Shown piece by piece: positions 1-8,805 of a stretch of 64,000 nucleotides of DNA (positions are counted from its first letter, which is position 1; the number at the start of each line of letters is the position of its first letter). This DNA is from Salinispirillum sp049115955 (GTDB taxonomy: Bacteria > Pseudomonadota > Gammaproteobacteria > Pseudomonadales > Natronospirillaceae). Location of the stretch: assembly GCA_049115955.1 (NCBI GenBank), contig JAGDZJ010000002.1, positions 1 to 64,000 on the forward strand, read 5' to 3'. The notes under the pieces are model-generated. The model saw nothing but the letters and a program-made list of their open reading frames with translations, made no database searches and had not been told where the DNA came from. Position numbers and translations under genes: made by a program.

Positions 1-19
1 CCATGCCTGGCGCACGCAT

Positions 20-46
20 AAAAAAAGGCTGCCGAGGCAGCCTTTT
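20..46 (-). terminator. Rho-independent terminator of pstS
   Basis: A six-base-pair GC-rich stem (GGCTGC / GCAGCC, tetraloop CGAG, 27-42) is flanked by an A run at 20-26, which reads as a U tract on the minus strand. It lies 20 bases past the pstS stop, so pstS appears to be transcribed alone here. Confidence 0.85.
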
Positions 47-62
47 GCATAACGCGGTTGTC

Positions 63-1088
63 TTACAGAGACGTACGGTTACGAATGTTGCGCAAGATGG
101 CTTCACGCTCGTCATCAGCCAAAGGAATCAAACCAGCGGCTTCCAGAGGACTACCAAAACCGGCATTGCCTTCAGAGATAAAGAAGCTCGCGTATTCTTC
201 CAGACCTGGAATCACACCGATGTGATCGCCTTTCACGTAGAAGAACAAAGGACGTGATACTGGGTATACACCGTCAATAATCGCATCAACTGTTGGCACA
301 ACACCTGAAACTGTAGCTACTTTGATACGGTCACGGTTGCTTTCGTAGAAGCTCAAACCGAATACACCAACGGCATCACGGTTAGCATCCAAACGTGCCA
401 GAGTTTCAGTATAGTCACCAGCAATTTCAATTACCCGACCGTCAGTACGCATAGCTAAACAGAAAGCACCCCGATCAGAGCTTGGCATGGCCTGAACTTC
501 TGCAAACGAGTTGCAACCATCTAAGATCACTTTTTCTTCATACACTTCACGTGTACCGTGGTTAGAACCGGGAATTGCCAAAGTGATTGTTTGGTTTGGC
601 AATGCTGGGTCAATTTGGTTCCAACGCGTATAAGGGTTTGGCACCATACGGCCATTTTGTGGAACCTGCGCAGCTTGCGCCAGGAACACGTGGCGTGGCT
701 CTAAAGCGAAGTCGTTAGCGTCGATACGTGAAGCAAACACGATGCCGTCATAACCGATACGCACTTCGATGATGCTGCTTACGCCAGCCGCTTTACAGGC
801 TTCAACTTCGCCAGGGCGAATTTCACGTGAAGAGTTGGCGATATCGATAGTGTTAACACCAACACCTTGACAGAACTGACGCAGACCGCCAGAAGAACCG
901 CCTGAACCTACAACAGGAGTAGGGAAACGTGCAAAGTTGTTACCGAATTCTTCAGCAGCCACAGATGCGAAAGGCAACACGGTTGAAGAACCGGCAATTT
1001 GAATTACGTCACGCGCTTGTACAGAAGCTGCCAAAGTGAAGGCAGCAGCAGCGGTAAGCGCTACTTTGGTCAATTGGTTAAGTTTCAT
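63..1088 (-). CDS. pstS: Phosphate ABC transporter substrate-binding protein PstS
   Basis: The 341-residue periplasmic phosphate-binding protein of the high-affinity Pst importer. Residues 1-25 form a Sec signal peptide ending ASVQA. The mature protein opens with the family motif IAGSSTVLPF and carries the phosphate-loop segment GSGGSSGGLRQF near residue 63 and SSREIRPGE near 85, typical of the larger PstS group of marine gammaproteobacteria. Length fits the family. The genes pstCAB are not next to it within the window; the gene has its own terminator and a Pho box 60 bp upstream of the start. It is therefore predicted to be induced by PhoB under phosphate starvation. The assignment is firm; the location of the cognate permease genes is unknown. 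Confidence 0.93.
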   Translation of the reverse strand: MKLNQLTKVALTAAAAFTLAASVQARDVIQIAGSSTVLPFASVAAEEFGNNFARFPTPVVGSGGSSGGLRQFCQGVGVNTIDIANSSREIRPGEVEACKAAGVSSIIEVRIGYDGIVFASRIDANDFALEPRHVFLAQAAQVPQNGRMVPNPYTRWNQIDPALPNQTITLAIPGSNHGTREVYEEKVILDGCNSFAEVQAMPSSDRGAFCLAMRTDGRVIEIAGDYTETLARLDANRDAVGVFGLSFYESNRDRIKVATVSGVVPTVDAIIDGVYPVSRPLFFYVKGDHIGVIPGLEEYASFFISEGNAGFGSPLEAAGLIPLADDEREAILRNIRNRTSL

Positions 1089-1147
1089 CTCTAAAGCCTC
1101 TTATTGAATGTGTTGTCTTTCAACGCCGCCTAGTCTGCCGAAGATTT

Positions 1148-1165
1148 ATGACATCCATGTGACAA
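1148..1165 (-). promoter_or_regulatory. Pho box upstream of pstS
   Basis: Read on the minus strand the site is TTGTCAC-ATGG-ATGTCAT: two 7-bp repeats spaced by 4 bp, the exact 7-4-7 geometry of the PhoB consensus CTGTCAT-N4-CTGTCAT. It matches 5 of 7 and 6 of 7 positions and lies 60 bp from the pstS start. No convincing -35 hexamer is needed, as PhoB boxes replace it; the -10 (CAGACT) is weak. Confidence 0.75.
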
Positions 1166-1220
1166 GCACACGAAGCATAAATATCTTTTGTAACAAAATG
1201 TAATAATCCCACTAAGAGCC

Positions 1221-2843
1221 CTATGCCGCAAAAGCCTGCACCGCCGCGGCCATGCTGCTGGCTTTGAGGCTTACTGTTTGGCTACCGGTAGCAGAGCGCA
1301 CCGCAATACGTGACACTTCGGTGACATCATCGCTGAGCCGATGTACGTTTTGGGTAATACTGGCGGCCACGTCGTGCTGTTCGTGTGTTGCCTCTGAAAT
1401 GTGCCGCGACGCCTGAACAACTTCCTGCATTTCCAGAGCGATGCGCGCGAAAGCCTGCTCGCTATGTCGGGCGAGCTGCACACACTCTTGTGATTTGGCC
1501 TGCCCTTCCGTCATGGCGTGCGCGACGGTATCGGCTTGCGACTGCAAGCCCTGCGTTAACTCTTTAATGGAGTCCGTTGCGGCATGAGTCTCCGCCGACA
1601 GCGCACGAACCTGGTCTGCCACCACCGCGAAACCACGCCCGGCATCGCCCGCCCGCGCCGCCTCTATGGCCGCATTCAGCGCCAGCAAGTTTGTCTGTTC
1701 GGAAATATTGCGAATCACCGTGAGCACTTGGCCAATCTTCTGCGCATCGGCTTGCAACAGCCCGACTTCGCGATTGGTGTGCTCTAACATCGCAGAAAGC
1801 GATTCAATATCGCGCATGGTTTGCCTTGCGGTCGCTTCACCTTGCGCACAGGCCTCACCGGTTTGCTGGCTCCGCTGCGCAGCTTTAGAGGCGTGCTCTG
1901 CCACGTGCTGAATGGCCGTACTCATTTGCTCAACGGCGGTAGCGATCTGGTCGATTTGATCGGCTTGCCGCGTCGTACCACCACTGACCTGTTGCGACAG
2001 CGCATTCAACTCGTCCGACTCACCTTGTTGCAACGCCGCGGACTGCGCCAGTTCAGCTATGGTGTCTTGCAAGTGAGCGATGAGATGATTGAACGCCTGC
2101 GCCGCCTCGACAAACTCGTTGCGCCCGGCGATCTGCATACGCAGCCTCAAGTCCGACGTGCCTTCCATATGCCGTAAGAGATCACGCAGGGCACGCAATG
2201 GGCGTATGACCGAGCGCTGAATGGCGTATATAAGCACACAGATGATCAGCACCAGAGCCGAACCACCAAACAGATAAACCGCCAATACCTGTTGTGTTAG
2301 GGCTTCGGCACCCGCTTTTACGTCCGTCGCTGCCAATAATTGCTGTGCAATAAAGGCATCAATGGTTTGTGCAAAGGCATTGATCACAGCATCCGTCTGC
2401 TGAGTCACTGTTGATTCATTCAGTATTCGTACTTCCAGCGCGTCGCTGCCGGCTGGAGTCATCCAGCGCTCATACTGCATCAGAGTGTTGGCATAGGCTT
2501 CGTCGAGCTGGGCGTAATCTGCCGTGGTAGGTCGCAACTCAACAAAGGCATCCCAATGCTGCTGTGTTTCTTCGAGCAACAAGGCCATGCGTTCTTGTGT
2601 GGAGGCCATGGTCGCCCAGCCCGTTCGATACTGCCGAAGATGAAACACACCTTCTTGTTGTACTTTACGCTGTACCGTCATTATGTCAGTTAGAAAGGCA
2701 AGATGGTCATCGTACAGACGATCAAAATAAGAGTCCTTTTGATTCACCACGACGAAAGACGCCAGTAATACCAAAAGCACACACAACAAAGGTATAAGCC
2801 CCAGCCACATCACACGAGTACTGATTCGGAAGTTCGACAACAT
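1221..2843 (-). CDS. Methyl-accepting chemotaxis protein
   Basis: A 540-residue transmembrane chemoreceptor. It has a short cytoplasmic N-terminus, TM1 at about 8-30, a periplasmic helical ligand domain of about 160 residues, TM2 at about 190-212, a HAMP domain, and a cytoplasmic coiled-coil signalling domain with the hairpin-tip sequence NISEQTNLLALNAAIEAARA followed by GDAGRGFAVVADQVR. There is no C-terminal CheR-binding pentapeptide. The start at 2843 is preferred over the longer frame from 2885 because GGAG lies seven bases before it. It sits between two PhoB-linked transcription units, but its ligand cannot be read from sequence. It signals to CheA/CheW, which are not in the window. Confidence 0.9.
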   Translation of the reverse strand: MLSNFRISTRVMWLGLIPLLCVLLVLLASFVVVNQKDSYFDRLYDDHLAFLTDIMTVQRKVQQEGVFHLRQYRTGWATMASTQERMALLLEETQQHWDAFVELRPTTADYAQLDEAYANTLMQYERWMTPAGSDALEVRILNESTVTQQTDAVINAFAQTIDAFIAQQLLAATDVKAGAEALTQQVLAVYLFGGSALVLIICVLIYAIQRSVIRPLRALRDLLRHMEGTSDLRLRMQIAGRNEFVEAAQAFNHLIAHLQDTIAELAQSAALQQGESDELNALSQQVSGGTTRQADQIDQIATAVEQMSTAIQHVAEHASKAAQRSQQTGEACAQGEATARQTMRDIESLSAMLEHTNREVGLLQADAQKIGQVLTVIRNISEQTNLLALNAAIEAARAGDAGRGFAVVADQVRALSAETHAATDSIKELTQGLQSQADTVAHAMTEGQAKSQECVQLARHSEQAFARIALEMQEVVQASRHISEATHEQHDVAASITQNVHRLSDDVTEVSRIAVRSATGSQTVSLKASSMAAAVQAFAA

Positions 2844-2955
2844 AGATGATCTCCAAGAGTGTACTGCACGTCGCTGCAGCCTCATGGTCGAGTTTATGGC
2901 TCTTCTCTTACAGACTTATGACAACCGTCCTTCCCTCCTATTAAACAACACGTAA

Positions 2956-2995
2956 TCGTCACCAAACGGTCATTCAACGGACATCAATCGTTCAT
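2956..2995 (+). promoter_or_regulatory. Four-repeat Pho box before the PhnT2-like operon
   Basis: Four 7-bp units, TCGTCAC, CGGTCAT, CGGACAT and CGTTCAT, begin at 2956, 2967, 2978 and 2989, exactly 11 bp apart with 4-bp AT-rich spacers, the PhoB repeat geometry. The third and fourth match CTGTCAT at five positions, the second at six. A -10-like GCAATA lies about 7 bases downstream, which puts transcription start inside any longer reading frame beginning at 2994 and favours the gene start at 3051. Confidence 0.72.
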
Positions 2996-3050
2996 GATTC
3001 TGCAATACCGTGAGTTGGACCCACTCCGGACAAACGCCATGAGGCAGAAC

Positions 3051-4178
3051 ATGAATTCGTCAGCGCTGACTGTTAAAGGTCTGAAGAAATCTTTTCAACA
3101 CGTGTCTGCGCTGTCAGATATCTCCCTGACGCTCGAACCGGGGCAGGTGTTGGCTTTGTTGGGCCCGTCCGGTTGCGGCAAGACCACGCTGTTGCGCTGC
3201 ATTGCCGGCTTGCTCGAACCGGATTCAGGTAGCATTCACATTGGTGACCTACACACTAATGGCGCAGGTAAGGCACTACCACCGGAAGCCCGCCACCTTG
3301 GTATGGTGTTTCAAGACTACGCACTGTGGCCGCACATGACCGTTGCCGAGAACGTGGCGTTTCCCCTTGAAATGCGCAATGTAGCGAAGGCGGAGCGGCG
3401 CGAGCGTGTGGAATGGGCTCTGCAGACCGTCGGCTTGTTAGCCTTTGCCGACCGCTCACCCGATACGCTGTCTGGCGGCCAGCAACAGCGCGTTGCCTTA
3501 GCGCGTGCCATTGTCGGTCAACCCAAGCTGTTGTTGATGGATGAGCCTCTGTCGAACCTCGACAAAGGTCTACGCGAATCCTTAGCCATGGATATTCGGC
3601 GCTTAATCAACGATCTGAATCTCGCCGCCGTGTTCGTCACCCACGATCAGCACGAAGCCTTTGCGCTGGCCGATCAGATCGCCGTAATGCAGCAAGGCCA
3701 ATTACAACAAATTACCACGCCACAGGAACTCTACGATGCCCCGGCCAATCCCGGCATCGCCCGCTTCCTTGATGCAGGCACCCTGCTTAACGGCATTGCC
3801 GATAAAGACGGCATCGTACTCGACGACGACCAAACCCGTTTGCCATTAGTCGCGGAAAACGGCTACGCCGGGCCCGTCACTCTGCTGCTGCCACGTAAGG
3901 CACTGACACTGAACGAGCACCACGATTATCTAGCACTGGAAGCGACACTCAGCAGCATCATCTTTCAGGGTGAGCATTACAGCTTGCGCGCCGAGTTGAG
4001 CCCCGAGGTCGAAGTGCTGTTGCACAGTCGCCAACCTCGTGCCATCGGCCAAGCCATCACTTTATACCTGGATCCCGGCGCCTTATTGGCGTGGACCGGC
4101 GAGCAGGCACCACTGGCGCTGAGCAGTCCACGTCCGGTCAGTGCGAGCGCGCCTTTGCGCACAGTGGCTCATTCCTAA
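3051..4178 (+). CDS. ABC importer ATPase, PhnT2/FbpC-like
   Basis: A 375-residue nucleotide-binding subunit of a periplasmic-binding-protein importer. Visible motifs are Walker A GPSGCGKTT (about residue 34), Q-loop FQDYALWPHM, signature LSGGQQQR, Walker B LLLMDEPLSNLD and the H-loop TH, followed by a C-terminal TOBE-like regulatory region. The start at 3051 has GAGG six bases before it; the upstream ATGs have no ribosome site and lie within the promoter. The FbpC/PotA/PhnT families are hard to separate on sequence. The upstream Pho box, the fused permease and the neighbouring phosphate transporters argue for the PhnT2 (2-aminoethylphosphonate or another phosphorus compound) type rather than Fe(III). 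First gene of a three-gene operon. Confidence 0.8.
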   Translation: MNSSALTVKGLKKSFQHVSALSDISLTLEPGQVLALLGPSGCGKTTLLRCIAGLLEPDSGSIHIGDLHTNGAGKALPPEARHLGMVFQDYALWPHMTVAENVAFPLEMRNVAKAERRERVEWALQTVGLLAFADRSPDTLSGGQQQRVALARAIVGQPKLLLMDEPLSNLDKGLRESLAMDIRRLINDLNLAAVFVTHDQHEAFALADQIAVMQQGQLQQITTPQELYDAPANPGIARFLDAGTLLNGIADKDGIVLDDDQTRLPLVAENGYAGPVTLLLPRKALTLNEHHDYLALEATLSSIIFQGEHYSLRAELSPEVEVLLHSRQPRAIGQAITLYLDPGALLAWTGEQAPLALSSPRPVSASAPLRTVAHS

Positions 4179-4223
4179 TAACAAATTTAACAACCTTCAC
4201 AGACAGAACGCAGGAGCATACCC

Positions 4224-5190
4224 ATGAAGAAACACTTACAGACAGTAGCCATTGTTGGCACGCTGACCGCCTCTTTCACAGCGTCCGCACAAACACTCAC
4301 CGTTTACAGCGCCGGACCAGGCAACCTGATCAACGCTTTGGCGGCCGACTTTCAGGCCGAAACAGGCGTCCGCGTGAACGTATTTCAAGGCACAACGGGC
4401 CAGGTTATGGCGCGCTTGGAAGCCGAGCGCGGCAACCCCTTGGCCGATGTGGTGGTTTCTGCGTCGTGGCAGTCTGCCGTTGACCTGAAAGCCCAGGGGT
4501 GATTTGCTGGCCTACACCTCACCGAATGCGGCCTCCGTGCCGGGTTTTCTGAAAGACACCCACTATGTAGCACAGGGCGTATCGGCTTTGGCCATGGTAT
4601 GGAATCGCAACAGCAGCACTCCGATGCCCAGCGAGTGGACTGATTTGACCGACCCCGCTTACCGCAATGAAGTCACCATGCCTAACCCAGCAGAATCCGG
4701 CACAGCTTTTGAGCTGGTTACCGGTTTGATCACCGCCAATGGGGAAGAAGATACCTGGGGCCTACTGGGTGCTCTGAACGAAAACGGGATGATCGTACCC
4801 GGTCCTAACGCACGCGCGTTGAACCCGGTCTTGCAGGGTGCAAAGTCTGTGGTTTTCTGCGCGGTGGATTACATTGCCCTTGGCCAACAGAACAATGGTG
4901 AAGCCATTGAGGTGATCTTCCCCGCCAGTGGCACCGTCGCCGCGCCGCGCCCGATGATGATCATGAGCTACAGCAGCCAGCCGGACGCCGCCAAGCAGTT
5001 CATCGATTTTGTGCTGTCGGAACAAGGCCAAAAACGTGTTGCCGATGTGTACTTGATGCCTGCCCGTACGGACATTCCTGCTTTGCGTCCTGACCTGAAC
5101 GAGCTGAAACTGATTGATGTAGACGCTTTCGCCATGAACGAACGCCGGGAAGATATCCTGGTGCGTTTCCGTCGCGTAATGGGGCAGTAA
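4224..5190 (+). pseudogene. Frameshifted periplasmic binding protein, PhnS2/FbpA-like
   Basis: The first part (4224-4502, 92 residues) has a signal peptide ending TASFTASAQ and the family opening TLTVYSAGPGN. It stops at TGA 4500-4502. The remainder continues in another frame from 4503. Removing one G from the run at 4496-4499 restores DLKAQG-DLLAYTSPNA and a 321-residue protein of normal family length with no other lesion. The start has AGGAG seven bases upstream. The binding protein is essential for ABC import, while both partners are intact, so this is either a recent inactivation or a homopolymer sequence error. Only one of the paired tyrosines that bind iron in FbpA seems present (VDYIALG), so iron is not the favoured ligand. 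Confidence 0.8.
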
Positions 5191-5196
5191 AACAGC

Positions 5197-6918
5197 ATGT
5201 CGACCTTCCGTTCACGCCTGTCCTTTTCCTTCACGGACACTCATCGGCTGAAGGTCGACGCACGGCAGCTGGTACTGTGGTTAACAACCGCAGCGCTGTT
5301 GCTCTTGGTGGCTTTACCCCTGGCTTATGTACTGCTTCAGGCCATATTCCCGCACGTTGCACGGGGTCGTTTCGACAGTGCCTTCAGCCTGTTTTTGCCC
5401 ACCTTGAATGACCCCGAACTGTTGGGCTTACTGCGCAATACGTTGCAGCTCGGTGTCGCCGTTGTTATTGGTTGTGCGGCGCTTGCTGTTCCACTGGGAG
5501 CTTTACGCGCCTTAACGCGCGTGCCCGGTGGCGCGCTGTGGGATGTGATCTTTCTGGTACCTTTCCTTATCCCACCCTACATCGCTGCATTGGCGTGGAT
5601 GATGACGTTGCAGCCGCGTGGCTACATGCAACAACTGACCGGCTTACAAGCCGACAGTTTCCTTTTCTCGTTCTGGGGCATCACCTTTGTGATGATTCTG
5701 AACGTCTTTCCGGTTGTGTATTTCGCCGTCTCGCGCACGCTGCAAGCGGTGGGTGGGCGCTACGCTGCGGTGGGTCGTGTGAGTGGCGCTGGCCCATGGA
5801 GTGCTTTTTTTCGCCTCACGCTGCCGCTTTCCATTCCCGGCATTGCCGCCAGCTTGTTGCTGGTTTTTGCTCTGTCTATCGAGGAGTTTGGCACACCCGC
5901 TACGCTCGGTGCCCAAGCCAACTACTATGTTTTGGTAACCGGTATTCATCAACGCTTTTCGGACTGGCCGATCGACATGCCCGGCGCGGCGATTTTGTCT
6001 CTGCTGCTGGTGATGCTCGCCATGGGTGCGTTTTACCTACAACACTGGTTAGTCACTCGACGCTCGTACGTTTCTGTAACTGGCAAACCCATGGCATTTG
6101 AACCTGCAGAGTTGGGCGTCTGGCGTTGGCCGGTGATTATTCTCTTCGTGTTGGTTGGAGTCATCTCGGTCGGAGTACCTATACTGTCAGCTCTGGCCAC
6201 CGCCTCAACCGGCACTATTAGCGGTGGACTGGCGTGGGACAACTTCTCTACCCGCCATTTCGAAACGCTGTTCAATGACCGTTTCGGTGCACTGCGAGCA
6301 CTGTCCACCAGCCTGGGCTTAGCCACCGGTGCAGCACTTGCCACCGGCGTGCTCGGCGCTTTGATTGGCTACTTGGTGGTACGAGCTAAAACGCGTGGGC
6401 ATCAAATGTTGGATTTCCTGTCACTGCTGCCCAACACCATGCCGGCAATTGTGGTCGCCGTGGGCTTGATTCTGGCGTGGAACCAAACGTTTTGGCCCAT
6501 CCCCATTTACAACACAGCGGCTATTTTGTTGATTGCGTACACCTGTTTGCTGTTGCCCTACCCGGTGCGGTACGCCAGCGCCAGTTTTCGGCAAATGAGT
6601 GAGAACTTGGAAGCCGCAGCGCGTGTCAGCGGCGCCGGGTTCGTGCGCATGTTTTGGCGAGTGCTCTTGCCCGCACTCGCACCCAGCTTGCTGGTGTCGA
6701 TGCTGCTGGTGTTCGCCATTGCCTCGCGTGAACTGGTAGCATCGCTGATGGTTGCCCCTGCGGGAATGGTGACGGTGGCGACCTTTGTGTTTGGTCAATT
6801 CGAGCAAGGTTCGCCGGGGGTCGGCATGGCCATGAGCGTGGTGGCGATTTTCTCAACCACGGCGTTGTTGCTGGCAGTGACACTATTTAGCCGCAAGAAG
6901 CTGCCTTTTGCGGCGTAA
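5197..6918 (+). CDS. ABC importer permease with two fused permease halves, PhnU2/FbpB-like
   Basis: A 573-residue integral membrane protein with about 12 predicted helices in two homologous halves. Each half carries an EAA-type coupling loop: AVGGRYAAVGRVSGAGPWSA near residue 185 and MSENLEAAARVSGAGFVRMF near 475. This arrangement is shared by iron (FbpB), thiamine (ThiP) and putative 2-aminoethylphosphonate (PhnU2) permeases; length and Pho-box control fit the last. It starts six bases after the binding-protein stop without a clear ribosome site, suggesting translational coupling, which the frameshift need not abolish because the downstream frame still ends at 5190. Confidence 0.82.
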   Translation: MSTFRSRLSFSFTDTHRLKVDARQLVLWLTTAALLLLVALPLAYVLLQAIFPHVARGRFDSAFSLFLPTLNDPELLGLLRNTLQLGVAVVIGCAALAVPLGALRALTRVPGGALWDVIFLVPFLIPPYIAALAWMMTLQPRGYMQQLTGLQADSFLFSFWGITFVMILNVFPVVYFAVSRTLQAVGGRYAAVGRVSGAGPWSAFFRLTLPLSIPGIAASLLLVFALSIEEFGTPATLGAQANYYVLVTGIHQRFSDWPIDMPGAAILSLLLVMLAMGAFYLQHWLVTRRSYVSVTGKPMAFEPAELGVWRWPVIILFVLVGVISVGVPILSALATASTGTISGGLAWDNFSTRHFETLFNDRFGALRALSTSLGLATGAALATGVLGALIGYLVVRAKTRGHQMLDFLSLLPNTMPAIVVAVGLILAWNQTFWPIPIYNTAAILLIAYTCLLLPYPVRYASASFRQMSENLEAAARVSGAGFVRMFWRVLLPALAPSLLVSMLLVFAIASRELVASLMVAPAGMVTVATFVFGQFEQGSPGVGMAMSVVAIFSTTALLLAVTLFSRKKLPFAA

Positions 6919-7011
6919 ATCCTCGCCAGCTTAAGACACGAAGCCATGGACGGCATGCCCTGAAAGCGGCACCATAACGACCATCATTAGAGCACACGAT
7001 GGCCGCACTTC

Positions 7012-8805
7012 ATGTTGGTAACCACAATCCCTGCTTTGCAACGCACACGGCTGATAGCCAGTGCGGCATTGTGTCTTCTTACACTGGTGTTCTTAGCCAC
7101 GCAGCCCGCTGTAGCGGGTATTGCAGCCGGTATCGGCCTGTTTTTGCTGGGTATGCAGCAACTGGAGAACGGGTTGCAGACGCTCAGTGGTGGGCTGCTT
7201 GAACGAACGCTGCGCAACAGCACGGCCTCCACCACGCGCAGTGTGTTATTTGGCGCGGGTGCTACCGCACTTTTGCAGTCGAGCTCTCTGGTTACCTTGT
7301 TGACGATGTCGTTCGTCGGTAGCGATCTGATCACCCTGCCTGCCGCCATTGCTATGCTGTTTGGTGCAAATGTAGGCACCACAACCGGCGCCTGGTTGAT
7401 TGCCGTGTTCGGCCTGCGCATTGATATGGCCACTCTGAGTATGCCCATACTGGCGCTCGGGTTGTTTCTGTTGCGCAGCAAGCGGCGCGAGTGGTTGGCT
7501 ACTGGTCAGCTACTGTCCGGCGTTGGCCTGCTGTTTCTCGGCATTCATTTCATAAAGTTGGGGTTCGAGGGTCTGCAAGGCCTGTTGCTGTTAACGACGG
7601 TGCCGGTGCACGGTTTCGTTGCCGTCTTGCTGTACACCTTCATCGGTATTTTCGCCACAGTGGTTATGCAGTCCAGTCACGCCAGCATGTTGATTACCCT
7701 CACGGCTCTGGCCAGTGGGCAGATTACCTACGATCAAGGACTGGCCATGGCAATCGGTGCCAATATTGGTACCACTGTGACAGCGCTCTTAGGTGCGCTC
7801 GGCAGCAATGCGGCAGCGCGGCGCTTAGCGGCCTCACACGTTATCTTCAACGTTGGCACCGGCATTGTCGCCCTGATACTGCTAACGCCTTTGCGCCTAT
7901 TGGTCGAAGGCGGTGCTTTCATCTTCCGCTGGGACGCGCAAGAGCTCACCCTGCGCTTAGCCTTATTCCACACGCTGTTTAACACCTTGGGCTTAGCATT
8001 AACGTTGCCACTTTTACCTCGCTTGAGCAAAACGCTGGAGCGCTATTTCACTGACCCGACGCCCGACGCTGCAAACGCAACGGAAGTAAGGCCGCTGTAT
8101 CTCACGCCCGATGCTCGTTTATTCAGCGACACCGCCATTACAGCCTTGGAACGTGAATACGTGCATCTGTCGCAACTGAGTTTGGCGACGATTCAGAGAG
8201 CGCTTGGACTACCGGCTGTGCAGGAAATCGACCAAGCTGATTGGGCAAGCTATTTGGCCACGCCCAGTAGCCTCAACGATCCGGTTGACGCGCAGGTGAT
8301 GTATGAGCAGAGCATCAAACCACTGTACAGCGACATGGTGAGCTTTGCTTACGGACTGGAAGTGACCCGAACACCGGAGCAAGAGAAACGGGAACGAGAG
8401 TTACTCAGTGCGGCGCAATATTTAGTGGAGGCCATCAAGCACACTAAGCATTTGCAAAAGAATGTACACCGTTTGTCGCGTTTGAATCACCCGGACATCA
8501 GCACCTTTTATCTCCAACTACGGCTACTGATGAGCAGAGTCTGTGCGGTCAGTCATGAATTGGTGAACAATGAAGAAGGCCCCAACAACATCACCGACTT
8601 AGCCCTGCTGAGCCAATGGCAGCAGGCCTTTGCTGCCGACCGCGTCAGTGATTGGCAAAACGCGGTGCGCAGTAGGCGACTAGAGAGTCGCATCGCTACA
8701 TCTTTATTGAACGATATGACTTATGTGCATGACCTCGTAGAAGCTCTGCAGGAAGCGTTAACCCACTACTACTCTGGCCGAGTGAAAGCTAAGGCTGCGT
8801 CGTAA
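7012..8805 (+). CDS. Na+/phosphate cotransporter family protein with PhoU-like domain
   Basis: A 597-residue NptA-type protein. Two inverted Na/Pi cotransporter repeats carry the signature pairs LLQSSSLVTLL with GANVGTTTGAW (about 90-130) and VVMQSSHASMLI with GANIGTTVTALLG (about 220-265). A soluble helical C-terminal region (about 360-590) resembles PhoU. The predicted role is sodium-driven phosphate movement across the inner membrane. It follows the PhnU2-like gene by 93 bp on the same strand and may share its Pho-controlled transcript. No good ribosome site precedes 7012, so the start is uncertain by some codons. Its end overlaps the convergent HDOD gene by 37 bp. Confidence 0.88.
   Translation: MLVTTIPALQRTRLIASAALCLLTLVFLATQPAVAGIAAGIGLFLLGMQQLENGLQTLSGGLLERTLRNSTASTTRSVLFGAGATALLQSSSLVTLLTMSFVGSDLITLPAAIAMLFGANVGTTTGAWLIAVFGLRIDMATLSMPILALGLFLLRSKRREWLATGQLLSGVGLLFLGIHFIKLGFEGLQGLLLLTTVPVHGFVAVLLYTFIGIFATVVMQSSHASMLITLTALASGQITYDQGLAMAIGANIGTTVTALLGALGSNAAARRLAASHVIFNVGTGIVALILLTPLRLLVEGGAFIFRWDAQELTLRLALFHTLFNTLGLALTLPLLPRLSKTLERYFTDPTPDAANATEVRPLYLTPDARLFSDTAITALEREYVHLSQLSLATIQRALGLPAVQEIDQADWASYLATPSSLNDPVDAQVMYEQSIKPLYSDMVSFAYGLEVTRTPEQEKRERELLSAAQYLVEAIKHTKHLQKNVHRLSRLNHPDISTFYLQLRLLMSRVCAVSHELVNNEEGPNNITDLALLSQWQQAFAADRVSDWQNAVRSRRLESRIATSLLNDMTYVHDLVEALQEALTHYYSGRVKAKAAS

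Noticed and set aside
3..257. An 84-codon plus-strand frame opposite pstS
   Set aside because: It lies over the terminator and the 3-prime end of pstS, and its product resembles no protein.
4500..4502. The TGA in the binding-protein gene as selenocysteine or a programmed frameshift
   Set aside because: The reading frame after TGA does not continue the protein, and no slippery site with a stimulatory structure was seen. A one-base insertion is simpler.
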